From positions 1 to 7,937 of the forward strand of contig DAICYU010000167.1 of assembly GCA_027311485.1 (NCBI GenBank): 7,937 bases of DNA, given 5' to 3'. The notes beneath the pieces are model-generated. The model worked only from the letters and a program-made list of their open reading frames with translations. It was not told where the DNA came from and did not search any database. The stretch's first letter is position 1, and each line of letters begins with the position of its first letter. The position numbers were made by a program, and so were the translations under genes. This document shows positions 1-7,193 of the stretch, piece by piece. This DNA is from Acetobacteraceae bacterium (GTDB lineage: Bacteria; Pseudomonadota; Alphaproteobacteria; Acetobacterales; Acetobacteraceae).

Positions 1-479
1 GGCGGCGGGCCGCCGGTCAACATGTCGTTGGTCAGGGTTGCACCCGCCGCAACCTCCAGCATGCCTTCGGGAATGCGGAACAGGTGATGCGCCAGCGCAA
101 TGTAGCTGCGCGGCCGGTTGGGCACGTCCTTGGCCAGCAGCGCGTCGGGCATCTGCGGCACGATCGCGATCGCGGTGCGCAGGAACAGGCGCAGCCGCTG
201 CATCAGCGCATCCGGCGGCAGCACCGGCCCGGTCGGCTCATCCAGGCCGAGGAACATCACCACATGGCCGATGTTCTGGGCGAAAATCCAGTCGTCGCCG
301 CGCGAGAGCACCGGCACCGATCGCGCGCCGAGCCGGCGCAACTCAGCCAGCCCGTCCGGGTCGGTCAATACATTGATGGATTTGAACCCGATCGCACGGA
401 CCGAGAGAAACTCCTTGAGTTTCAGGCAGCTAGTTCACCCCGGCTGCCAGAACACATTCAGCGTCGCATCGCCCTGCAT
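1..479 (-). CDS. Glutaredoxin-like protein with DinB-like C-terminal part, probable selenoprotein (in-frame TGA = Sec15); 3' end off window
   Basis: Predicted cytosolic thiol/selenol redox protein; its partner is unknown. The start is the ATG at 479, preceded by GAGGAG (494-489) with 9-nt spacing and lying 25 nt after the hyuA stop. Codons 9-14 read V-F-W-Q-P-G, codon 15 is TGA (437-435), and codons 16-18 are T-S-C, so TGA sits where the first, nucleophilic Cys of a CxxC active site belongs. The frame continues open to the window edge (over 140 codons, GC-rich third positions). It shows the rest of a thioredoxin fold: a beta strand around FKSINVL, then RRLGARSVPVL with the cis-proline motif. 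After that comes a helical segment containing NRPRSYIALAHHLF, reminiscent of DinB-like proteins. From memory, relatives encoded beside hyuAB genes carry WQPGCxSC here. I see no usable start after the TGA that would save the fold. A nonsense mutation or base error is the alternative; selenocysteine is favoured because the downstream part is intact and a hairpin follows the TGA. Confidence 0.75.
407..423 (-). promoter_or_regulatory. Candidate bacterial SECIS hairpin just downstream of the in-frame TGA
   Basis: On the minus strand GAAACUC, AAG, GAGUUUC forms a perfect 7-bp stem with a 3-nt loop. It starts 11 nt after the TGA, with 18 nt between the TGA and the loop. A lower helix of three pairs (GCC at 427-425 with GGU at 402-400) across an internal loop is possible. 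Bacterial SECIS elements lie inside the coding region at this distance and present an apical loop to SelB. The loop here lacks a G in its first two positions, which the usual consensus asks for, so the match is good in geometry and imperfect in loop sequence. Confidence 0.5.
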
Positions 480-504
480 TTCGCCTGTCTCCTCAATTGC
501 CAGC

Positions 505-2544
505 CTAGCGTGCCGCGACGGCAATATCCAGCCATCCCCGCCGGTCGAAGCGGGCACGGTCGTTGCCGCGCAGCAGGACCGTTGTCGTATCGGACTCGAT
601 GATGGCCGGGCCGCACACCGTCTGGTTCGCCGCCAGAAGCTGGAAATCGAATACCGGCACCTCAATCCATTCCCCCAGATGGATGGATCTGCGTGCTTTT
701 GGCGCGGTATCCGCGCGCGCTGCGACAGCAGGCGTTTCCGTCGGCGGCAGCCGCCCGATCACCGACAGGCGGGCGTTGACCAGCACCACCTCCTGATCGC
801 GCAGGGCGTAGGTGTAAAGGCGCTCATGCGCCGCGTGGAAGCGATCGGCCAGGATCGTGGCCAAGTCGGGCGCCCGCCAGTCGATATCGTCCAGCGCAAC
901 CGGGATTTCGAACACCTGCTCCCCGTACCGCATATCGGCGAAGCGATGCAGCGTCACCGCCCCATCGAACCATGCCAGCCGCGCTCGGCCTTCGCTTTCC
1001 ATGGCGGCGAAGGCGGCGAGCAGGGCGTCTGTGTCCAGGCGGCCGGTCTGCCCCTGGCTGCGGCTGAGTTCGACGCGCAGGTCGGTGTTCAGCATGCCCC
1101 AGGCGGACAGGACCGACGCCGCCACCGGCACGGCAACCCGGCTAATCCCCAGTTCGGCGGCCACCGCGGTCACGTGCAGCCCGGCCGCGCCGCCGAAGGC
1201 CAGCAGGGTGAAGCCGCGCGGATCGACGCCGCGGCGCACCGTGGCAACGCGCACGCCGTCCGCCATCCGGCTGTTCACCAGCCGGTGGATGCCGGCCGCG
1301 GCCAGCATCGTCTCGACGCCCAGTGCGCCGGCCAGGGCGGCAACCACGCCGGTGGCCGCATCCAGATCGAGCCGCCGCTGCCCACCAAGGAAATTGGCCG
1401 GGTCCAGGTAGCCCAGCACCAGGTTGGCGTCGGTCACCGTCGCTGCGGTGCCGCCCTGGCCATACGCGGCCGGCCCGGGCACGGCCCCGGCGCTCTGCGG
1501 GCCGACGGCGAGCAGCCCGGACCGGTCGAGATGACCGATCGAGCCGCCGCCCGCGCCCAGGGTGACGATATCCAGGCTGGGCAGGGCGATCCGGGCATTG
1601 GCGACGGACTTATCGCCCGACAGCCCGGGTTGCCCGTCGCGGACCACCGCGATGTCGGTGGAGGTGCCGCCCATGTCGAACCCGATCAGGTCGGACGACA
1701 GGCCCGCCCGCGACAGGGCCACAGCGGCCGCGACGCCGCCCGCCGGACCCGACAGCGCGGTGCCCGCCGCCAGCCGCGTTGCCTCCGCGACCGAGGCGAC
1801 GCCGCCATGCGACAGGATCACCAGCAATTCGCCCGCGTAGCCGGATTCCCGCAACCGCGTCTGCAGCCGGCCCAGGTAGTTCTGGATCACCGGGCCGACC
1901 GCGGCGTTGGCGACGGTGGTGGAAAACCGCTCGAACTCCTTGATCTGCGGCAGCACGTCCGACGATGTGGTGGCATACGCGCCCGGCAGATGCCGTTCGA
2001 CGGCGGCTGCGGCGTGCTGCTCATGCGCCGGATTGCGCCAGGCGTGCAGGAAGCAGATGGCGACGGACTGAACGTCGGCCGCGCGCAGCCGGTCGATGGC
2101 AGATAGCAGCGACGCTTCGTCCAACGCGATTTCCACCGAGCCGTCCGGGCGCATCCGTTCCCGCACCGGCAGGCGCAAATGACGCGGCACCAGCGGGGCA
2201 GGGGGCGCCATGCGCAGGTTGTAGCGGTCGGGCTTCAGCCCCTCCCGCATCTCGATAACGTCGCGATGGCCTTCCGTGGTCAGCATGCCAACACGGGCGG
2301 TCTTGCCCTCCAGCAGTGCATTGGTGGCGACGGTGGTGCCATGGACGATGCGGGATGTGGCGCCGAGCAGCGCGGCGGTGGTCAGGCCGAGGCGGCGGGC
2401 GGCCTGGGTGATGCCGTACAGTACCCCGTTCGACTGGTCGTCGGGTGTTGTCGCGGCCTTGGCGATGATGCTGCGGCCATCGGACACTGAAACGAAGATG
2501 TCGGTGAAGGTGCCGCCGACATCGATGCCGATTGTGGCGATCAT
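505..2544 (-). CDS. hyuA: Hydantoinase A / 5-oxoprolinase family subunit (HyuA)
   Basis: Large ATP-binding subunit of an ATP-dependent hydantoinase/oxoprolinase-type enzyme that would act with HyuB; the substrate (hydantoin, N-methylhydantoin, oxoproline or another cyclic amide) cannot be read from sequence. The 679 residues match the usual ~680-700. An N-terminal ASKHA-type phosphate loop GIDVGGTFTDIFV lies at residues 6-18. The Hydantoinase_A core carries FERFSTT (204-210), SGPAGGV (265-271), a second phosphate motif DMGGTSTDIAV (290-300), GAGGGSIG (330-337) and GPQSAGAVPGPAAYGQGG (348-365). A C-terminal beta-rich part follows GGAAGLH (451-457). The start ATG overlaps the hyuB stop as ATGA, and AGGAGG (2557-2552) sits 7 nt upstream, so the two are translationally coupled. 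The gene is intact and is followed 25 nt later by the putative selenoprotein. Confidence 0.95.
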   Translation of the reverse strand: MIATIGIDVGGTFTDIFVSVSDGRSIIAKAATTPDDQSNGVLYGITQAARRLGLTTAALLGATSRIVHGTTVATNALLEGKTARVGMLTTEGHRDVIEMREGLKPDRYNLRMAPPAPLVPRHLRLPVRERMRPDGSVEIALDEASLLSAIDRLRAADVQSVAICFLHAWRNPAHEQHAAAAVERHLPGAYATTSSDVLPQIKEFERFSTTVANAAVGPVIQNYLGRLQTRLRESGYAGELLVILSHGGVASVAEATRLAAGTALSGPAGGVAAAVALSRAGLSSDLIGFDMGGTSTDIAVVRDGQPGLSGDKSVANARIALPSLDIVTLGAGGGSIGHLDRSGLLAVGPQSAGAVPGPAAYGQGGTAATVTDANLVLGYLDPANFLGGQRRLDLDAATGVVAALAGALGVETMLAAAGIHRLVNSRMADGVRVATVRRGVDPRGFTLLAFGGAAGLHVTAVAAELGISRVAVPVAASVLSAWGMLNTDLRVELSRSQGQTGRLDTDALLAAFAAMESEGRARLAWFDGAVTLHRFADMRYGEQVFEIPVALDDIDWRAPDLATILADRFHAAHERLYTYALRDQEVVLVNARLSVIGRLPPTETPAVAARADTAPKARRSIHLGEWIEVPVFDFQLLAANQTVCGPAIIESDTTTVLLRGNDRARFDRRGWLDIAVAAR

Positions 2545-4172
2545 ATCAGGCCCTCCTGGCTGTCGGCGGCGCGGGCGGCCGGCTCGCGCTGCGCCGGATC
2601 ACCCCAGCCGCCACCGCCGCCGGACAGCACGTGGATCACGCTGCCCGGCGGGACCGGCACGTTGACTTCCTTGCTCTTGAGCTTGCGCGGCGGCGCGTTC
2701 GGCGGCAGCAGCGTGTAATCGTGCGGGGCGCCATCCTGGCCGCCGTTGATGCCGCGGGCGCCGTGCACCACGCCCTCGCCGGCGGTATTGGCATAGGTGG
2801 TGCCGGCCGCTTCCACGCGCAGGCGCATGTCGGCGCCGGTGCCGCCGCGGTACTTGCCCTCGCCGGCCGATCCTGGCCGGTATTCATGGGTTTCGAACAC
2901 CAGTGGGAAGCGGGTTTCGGCGACCTCGATGCTGCCGAACTTGATGCCGCCGGCCGAGTGCCACTCCCCGATCGTGGAGTAACCGTCGCCCGCCGCAGAC
3001 CCGCCGCCGCCCGGCCGAGCCTGGAACATATGCCAGATGAAGCGGCGGCGGGTGCGGGGGTCGGTGCCGGTCAGGGCGATCCGCAGACGACGGCCCCAGC
3101 CGCCCATGGCGCGATCCGGGCAGGCCTGGCCGAGGGCGACGATGATCGCCTCGATGATTTCGTTGGAGCAGTGGCTGGTGCACATCGTCACCGGCGCACC
3201 CTCATGCGCCCATACGATCGTGCCTTCCTTCAGCCGGACGGTCAGCGGTCGGAACGCGCCGTCATTCTTGGCGATGTCGGGGTCCAGCAGAAAAGCGAAC
3301 GCCATGGCGACGGCGGATTGCGTGTTGGCGTGTGATGAATTGATGAACCCCGTCACCTGCGGATCGGAGTCGGTCAGATCGACCATGACGTTACTGCCCT
3401 GCTTGGTGACCCGGGCGCGGATGACAATGTCGGTCTTCCCGAAGCCGTCGTCGTCCAGCACCGCTTCACCGGTGTATTCTCCATCCTGCCAGCCCGAGAC
3501 GATCTGCCGTGCGTGGCGTTCGGCGGCGTCCAGCATCGCTTCGATCGACGCGGCCAGCGTTTCGGTGCCGAACGCGGCGATTACCGCGTTCAGGCGTTGC
3601 TCGCCCAGGCGCGCCGAACCGATCTGCGCGGCCAGGTCGCCGCGGAAATCGCGTGGATGACGGACATTCAGCGCCAGCATGTCCAGCAGATCCTCGCGCA
3701 GCACGCCGTTTTCGGTCAGGCGCATGGGCGGCAGGCGCAAGCCTTCGTGCCAGATCTCCGTAGCGGCAGGGTTGTAGGCACCGTGTGTGGCACCGCCGAT
3801 GTCGGAATGGTGCGCCCGAACAACGGACCAGAACATCAGCCGCTCACCTGCGAAAACCGGGACGAACACGGTCAGATCCGGCAGGTGCGAACCGCCGCGA
3901 TACGGGTCGTTCAGCACGTAAACATCGTTTGGCGATGGAATAGGGAACCGCTCCGCCAGTGCCTTGGCTGCCCAGGGCATTGCGCCGACATGCACCGGAA
4001 TATGGTCGGCCTGCGCCACCAGACGGCAGCGCGCGTCGATCAGCGCAATCGAGAAATCGCGCGATGAGTTCAGGATCTGCGAGTAGGCGGTGCGCAGCAT
4101 CGCCTCCCCCATTTCCTCGGCGATGGCGTTCAGGCGGTTCTGCAGCACGGCAATCGTGATTGGGTCGGTCAT
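2541..4172 (-). CDS. hyuB: Hydantoinase B / 5-oxoprolinase family subunit (HyuB)
   Basis: Second subunit of the ATP-dependent hydantoinase/oxoprolinase-type complex, first gene of the leftward operon. With a start at 4172 the protein has 543 residues, within the family range. It begins MTDPITIAVLQNRL, typical of HyuB. Other family signatures are AQADHIPVHVGAMP (53-66), LNDPYRGGSHLPDLTVF (87-103), RAHHSDIGG (119-127), a CTSHCSNE segment (331-338), GSAGEGKYRGGTG (434-446) and the closing glycine-rich SGGGGGWGDP (517-526). The reading frame is open further upstream to 4391, but that extension lacks family sequence and overlaps the divergent DUF2189 gene, so I reject it. None of the ATGs (4172, 4190) has a good Shine-Dalgarno sequence; 4172 is chosen by the family N-terminus. 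It is soluble and presumed cytosolic. Confidence 0.94.
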   Translation of the reverse strand: MTDPITIAVLQNRLNAIAEEMGEAMLRTAYSQILNSSRDFSIALIDARCRLVAQADHIPVHVGAMPWAAKALAERFPIPSPNDVYVLNDPYRGGSHLPDLTVFVPVFAGERLMFWSVVRAHHSDIGGATHGAYNPAATEIWHEGLRLPPMRLTENGVLREDLLDMLALNVRHPRDFRGDLAAQIGSARLGEQRLNAVIAAFGTETLAASIEAMLDAAERHARQIVSGWQDGEYTGEAVLDDDGFGKTDIVIRARVTKQGSNVMVDLTDSDPQVTGFINSSHANTQSAVAMAFAFLLDPDIAKNDGAFRPLTVRLKEGTIVWAHEGAPVTMCTSHCSNEIIEAIIVALGQACPDRAMGGWGRRLRIALTGTDPRTRRRFIWHMFQARPGGGGSAAGDGYSTIGEWHSAGGIKFGSIEVAETRFPLVFETHEYRPGSAGEGKYRGGTGADMRLRVEAAGTTYANTAGEGVVHGARGINGGQDGAPHDYTLLPPNAPPRKLKSKEVNVPVPPGSVIHVLSGGGGGWGDPAQREPAARAADSQEGLI

Positions 4173-4356
4173 GTCCGCATGCTGGCGCATTGCGTGGCAC
4201 ACGGGAAGCCGGCCGGTCGCGGATACGTGAATCACGAAATAGCGCGCGGCCGGTTCATGATGCCCGCTTGCGAGAGCCGGGACGTTCGTCAGGCGATCGG
4301 AGTATGCGCAGGACGGGCCGGCCTCGGAACAGTCAAGAACCGGAGGAGAGGCCACG
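4173..4356. promoter_or_regulatory. Divergent intergenic region between hyuB and the DUF2189 gene
   Basis: This 184-nt stretch must hold the promoters of the leftward hyuB operon and of the rightward DUF2189 gene. I see no convincing sigma-70 -35/-10 pair and no clear operator palindrome. The only clear signal is the GGAGGAG ribosome binding site (4342-4348) for the rightward gene. Confidence 0.5.
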
Positions 4357-5202
4357 ATGATCAACAACCCGCCAGGTTGGAGCCTGAACATGTTGACGGC
4401 CGCCTATCAGGCGATCCGGCCCGCGCCATCCCGTTACGGTGAGCGTGCCCGGACCGAACCGATCGTGGGGCGCATCGGAATGCGCGATCTGCGCTGGGCG
4501 CTCGCACGCGGCATGGAAGACTTCGCCGCCGTGCGAACCGACGTCATTTCACTATGCGTCCTCTATCCTCTGCTGGGGCTTTTGTTGGCAAAGCTGGCGT
4601 CCGGGAATGATCTTCTGCCGCTTGTTTTCCCATTGGCGTCCGGCTTCGCCCTGATCGGGCCGGTGGCCGCGGTCGGGCTGAATGAAATGAGCCGCCGGCG
4701 GGAGGCTGGTCTGCATACGACCTGGGCTGATGCTTTCGCGGTCGTGCGTTCGCCGTCGATCGGCGGGATTGTGCTGCTGAGTCTCATTTTAATGATGTTG
4801 CTGCTGTTCTGGCTGGTTCTTTCGAACGTCGTCTACGTCCATACACTCGGCCCGAAGCCGCCGGTATCGGCCAGCCATTTTGTACACGACATATTCACCA
4901 CACCGGCGGGGGCGGCGATGGCGATCGTCGGCATCGCCGTCGGTTTTGTCTGCGCCGCCGTCGCGCTGACAATCAGCGCCGTTTCGTTTCCCTTGTTGCT
5001 CGATCGCGAAGCGTCACTGGAGACGGCGGTCCGCACATCGGCACGGGTTGTTGCCCGCAATCCCGTGACGATGGCGGCCTGGGGCCTGATCGTCGCCGGC
5101 CTGCTGGTGCTTGGCTCCATTCCGGCTTTGCTTGGGCTGATCTTCGTGCTGCCTGTATTGGGGCATGCGACGTGGCACCTCTATAGGCGGGCAGTCACCT
5201 GA
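4357..5202 (+). CDS. DUF2189 family integral membrane protein
   Basis: Inner-membrane protein of unknown function, 281 residues, about the normal length for DUF2189. A soluble N-terminal segment of ~60 residues (with the domain-like IGMRDLRWALARGMEDF at 40-56) precedes five hydrophobic stretches at about 62-82, 87-109, 136-160, 185-210 and 238-266. The C-terminal LPVLGHATWHLYRR (265-278) is a hallmark of the family. The start at 4357 is well supported by GGAGGAG 8 nt upstream. It is divergent from the hydantoinase operon and convergent with the luciferase-like gene, so it is probably a single-gene transcript and need not be functionally tied to either neighbour. No enzymatic motif is visible and no function is assigned. 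Confidence 0.9.
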   Translation: MINNPPGWSLNMLTAAYQAIRPAPSRYGERARTEPIVGRIGMRDLRWALARGMEDFAAVRTDVISLCVLYPLLGLLLAKLASGNDLLPLVFPLASGFALIGPVAAVGLNEMSRRREAGLHTTWADAFAVVRSPSIGGIVLLSLILMMLLLFWLVLSNVVYVHTLGPKPPVSASHFVHDIFTTPAGAAMAIVGIAVGFVCAAVALTISAVSFPLLLDREASLETAVRTSARVVARNPVTMAAWGLIVAGLLVLGSIPALLGLIFVLPVLGHATWHLYRRAVT

Positions 5203-5210
5203 TTGCGCAA

Positions 5211-5255
5211 CGATCCGCCGCGGCCGGTCGCTTTTGGCCGGCCGTTCGCGGATCG
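5211..5255. terminator. Two-part hairpin between convergent genes, candidate bidirectional terminator
   Basis: An outer 8-bp perfect stem (CGATCCGC 5211-5218 with GCGGATCG 5248-5255) encloses a 7-bp perfect stem (CGGCCGG 5221-5227 with CCGGCCG 5238-5244) around a 10-nt loop. It starts 8 nt after the DUF2189 stop and ends 18 nt before the stop of the convergent gene, the right place to end both transcripts. There is no U-tract on either side, so it is not a canonical intrinsic terminator. Confidence 0.55.
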
Positions 5256-5273
5256 CCTGTTAAAGCCGGCGTG

Positions 5274-6098
5274 CTATCGAACGACCTCGGCAATCGCCTC
5301 AAGCTGCGACGGATCGTCCGAGGGACACACCAGCAGCGCATCGTCGACGCCGATGTCCTCCAGCCGCTTGAGCCTGTCCCTGGCTTCGGCTTTTGAGCAG
5401 AGCAGGCTGATCTTTGGCGGGTGCGCGATCGGCAGCGGTGCAGGCGGGTCGCGGAAGTCGGTGAAGATATTCGCCAGGACTGCCCGCTTGCCGCCGGCGT
5501 CGCGGTACATTTTCACACCGATCGCCAGATCCTCCCAGGAGCTGTAGATTCCGGATGCAATCCAGCCCTGCAGTACCTTCGCCGACAAGTTGATCCATCG
5601 CTCACTGCGCCAGGCGCCCAGCAGCACCGGCGGGCCACCCTCCGCGCCCGGCCACATGGACAATGCGCGGCCATACACCGGCTCCCCCGCCCAGACCTTG
5701 CGCATCACCTCCAGATACGCGGGCAGCGTCTTGAAGCGGGCGGCATAGTCAGCCTGCACAGCCTCGAAGTCGTTGCTGGTGGAGCCGCTGCCGACGCCGA
5801 AGCGCAACCGGCCCTGCGACAGCGCATGTAGTGTCTGCACGCGCTGCGCGTGTTCCACCGGGTGGCGCAACGGGATCTGCACAACACAAGTGCCAAGCTC
5901 GATCCGTGACGTCTGCCCGGCGACGACGCCCAGCAGGATCAGCGGATCCAGCGTCGGCCGTCCGCGGGCGAACGCATCGGTCACCCACAGGCCATGAAAT
6001 CCCAGTTCCTCCACCTTCCGGCCCAGTGTGGTGATGTGGGCGCCAATTTCCGCGCCGATGACACTGGCCGAGGGGATCGCGACGATACCGATGCGCAT
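5274..6098 (-). CDS. LLM-class (luciferase-like) flavin-dependent oxidoreductase
   Basis: Probable FMN- or F420-dependent monooxygenase/oxidoreductase with a luciferase-like TIM barrel; substrate unknown. The protein has 274 residues, shorter than the ~330-350 of many relatives but within the range of compact members. Seen: an N-terminal beta strand MRIGIVAI, AEIGAHITTLGRKVEELGFHGLWVTDAF (16-43), SRIELGTCVV (64-73), and the family's most typical segment RHPVEHAQRVQTLHALSQGRLRFGVGSG (78-105). The C-terminal part (KAEARDRLKRLEDIGVDDALLV) is the usual final strand/helix region. No signal peptide is present. It follows the enoyl-CoA hydratase-family gene by 14 nt with an AAGGA ribosome binding site, so the two are cotranscribed, suggesting catabolism of a CoA-linked or aliphatic/aromatic compound (inference). 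Confidence 0.9.
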   Translation of the reverse strand: MRIGIVAIPSASVIGAEIGAHITTLGRKVEELGFHGLWVTDAFARGRPTLDPLILLGVVAGQTSRIELGTCVVQIPLRHPVEHAQRVQTLHALSQGRLRFGVGSGSTSNDFEAVQADYAARFKTLPAYLEVMRKVWAGEPVYGRALSMWPGAEGGPPVLLGAWRSERWINLSAKVLQGWIASGIYSSWEDLAIGVKMYRDAGGKRAVLANIFTDFRDPPAPLPIAHPPKISLLCSKAEARDRLKRLEDIGVDDALLVCPSDDPSQLEAIAEVVR

Positions 6099-6112
6099 TA
6101 CGATTCTTTTCC

Positions 6113-6910
6113 TTAGTTTCCAGTAAAACGGGCCTGCCGCTTTTCGCGGAACGCTTCGACGCCTTCCTCGAAGTCCTTTGTCAGGCCGGCCTGGGTCTGC
6201 AGTTTTGCTTCCAGGCGGAGTTGCTGTTCGTAGCTGTTCTCCAGGCTCTCCCAGTACATCTTCCGGATCATGCCTAGGGAGCGCGGCCCGTTTGCCAGCG
6301 ATTCGGCAAGCTGCATGGCTTTCGGCATCAGCGCATCATCATCCTCAACCCGGTTGATCATCCCCCACACCAGCGCCGTTTCCGCCGGCAGACGCTCAGC
6401 CAGCAGCGACAATTCCATGGCGCGGGCCATCCCGATCAGCCGCGGCAGCAGCCAGGAGGAGCCGCAATCAGGCACCAGTCCAATCCGGGCGAAGGCCTGC
6501 AGGAACGATGCCGAACGGGCGGCGATGCGGATGTCACCAGACAGAGCCAGGCTCATTCCGGCGCCGGCGGCAATGCCGTTGATCGCGGTGACCACCGGGA
6601 TCGGTAGGGCGCGCAGCCGCAGGAACATCGGATTGTACCAGGCCTCCAGGTCGCCCACCATCTCACCACGGGCTTCGGCGGCGCGGTCGCGCGGGGCGCG
6701 GTCCGGATCATTGAGATTGGCGCCGGAACAAAAAGCGCGGCCGGCCCCGGTGATGACGAGGCAGCGTGCCGAGCTGGCTTCGAGCGTGCTGACAGCGTCC
6801 GCCATATCCTCTCGCAGTTTCTGGCCGAACGCGTTCAGAACGGCGGGGTCATTCAGCGTCATGACCGCGACCGGGCCCGCCATTTCCAGGCGGATCTTGC
6901 CGTGCTTCAT
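6113..6910 (-). CDS. Enoyl-CoA hydratase/isomerase family protein, PaaG-like
   Basis: Crotonase-fold CoA-ester enzyme of 265 residues, normal for the family. Both oxyanion-hole segments are present: GRAFCSGANL (57-66) and NGIAAGAGMSLAL (111-123). The two glutamates of classical hydratases are replaced: the first position is Ser (GMSLAL) and the second falls in QAFARIG. An aspartate is present instead at D148 in GLVPDCGSSWLLPRL, the arrangement known for PaaG-type isomerases, so isomerase chemistry is more likely than simple hydration. The start at 6910 (MKHGKIRLEM) fits the family N-terminus and has AAGGA about 9 nt upstream; the frame is open 17 codons further, but that part is not family-like. 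It is first in a leftward pair with the luciferase-like gene. Confidence 0.9.
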   Translation of the reverse strand: MKHGKIRLEMAGPVAVMTLNDPAVLNAFGQKLREDMADAVSTLEASSARCLVITGAGRAFCSGANLNDPDRAPRDRAAEARGEMVGDLEAWYNPMFLRLRALPIPVVTAINGIAAGAGMSLALSGDIRIAARSASFLQAFARIGLVPDCGSSWLLPRLIGMARAMELSLLAERLPAETALVWGMINRVEDDDALMPKAMQLAESLANGPRSLGMIRKMYWESLENSYEQQLRLEAKLQTQAGLTKDFEEGVEAFREKRQARFTGN

Positions 6911-7002
6911 CCCTTGTTTCCTTACGTCCTGTCCGAGCGTGTGCACGCGTGGGGTTTGCAAGCGGGCGCGGCCCGCGCGCTACGCTAGCAGCACCGTCGA
7001 TG
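6911..7002. promoter_or_regulatory. Upstream region of the hydratase/LLM gene pair
   Basis: The leader of the leftward pair must lie here. It contains the 8-bp palindrome CACGCGTG (6944-6951) about 34 nt upstream of the start codon, a possible operator, and a ribosome binding site directly before 6910. I cannot define a -10/-35 pair with confidence. Confidence 0.35.
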
Positions 7003-7050
7003 AACGCCAGAGGAGGGGAACGCCAGAGGAGGGGAACGCCAGAGACGGGG
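7003..7050. repeat. Three tandem copies of a 16-bp unit
   Basis: The unit AACGCCAGAGGAGGGG occurs at 7003-7018 and again, identical, at 7019-7034. A third copy at 7035-7050 differs at two adjacent positions (GA to AC at unit positions 11-12). There are no spacers between copies, so it is a microrepeat, not a CRISPR array. It lies ~95 nt upstream of the hydratase start. It could be a replication-slippage product or a multi-copy regulator site. Confidence 0.85.
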
Positions 7051-7193
7051 ACCAAGGGTGCCGTGCGGCGGCCGACGTTTCAGGAAAACAGGCCAACAGT
7101 GCGCACGGCGCAGGTCTGGTGGCACAGATGCGCCGCAAGCGGGCAATGCGTAGGCAACAGTATGGGAAAAGCGAATAGTCTAAGTTTCTGCCG

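Noticed and set aside
435..665. 76-codon minus-strand open frame ending at the TGA (435)
   Set aside because: Its upstream part lies inside hyuA in another frame; only the piece from ATG 479 is meaningful, as the start of the Grx-like gene.
118..2106. 662-codon open frame on the + strand opposite hyuA and the Grx-like gene
   Set aside because: The translation is low-complexity R/A/G/H/Q-rich with no family features and lies antisense to a clear hyuA gene; such shadows are common in high-GC DNA.
4173..4391. N-terminal extension of HyuB up to 4391
   Set aside because: The added residues resemble no HyuB N-terminus, would overlap the well-supported DUF2189 start, and MTDPITIAVLQNRL is the normal family beginning.
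6911..6961. 17-residue N-terminal extension of the hydratase-family protein
   Set aside because: The ribosome binding site and the family N-terminus both support MKHGKIRLEM at 6910.
7003..7050. CRISPR-like array
   Set aside because: The repeats abut with no spacers, the unit is only 16 bp and no cas gene is present.
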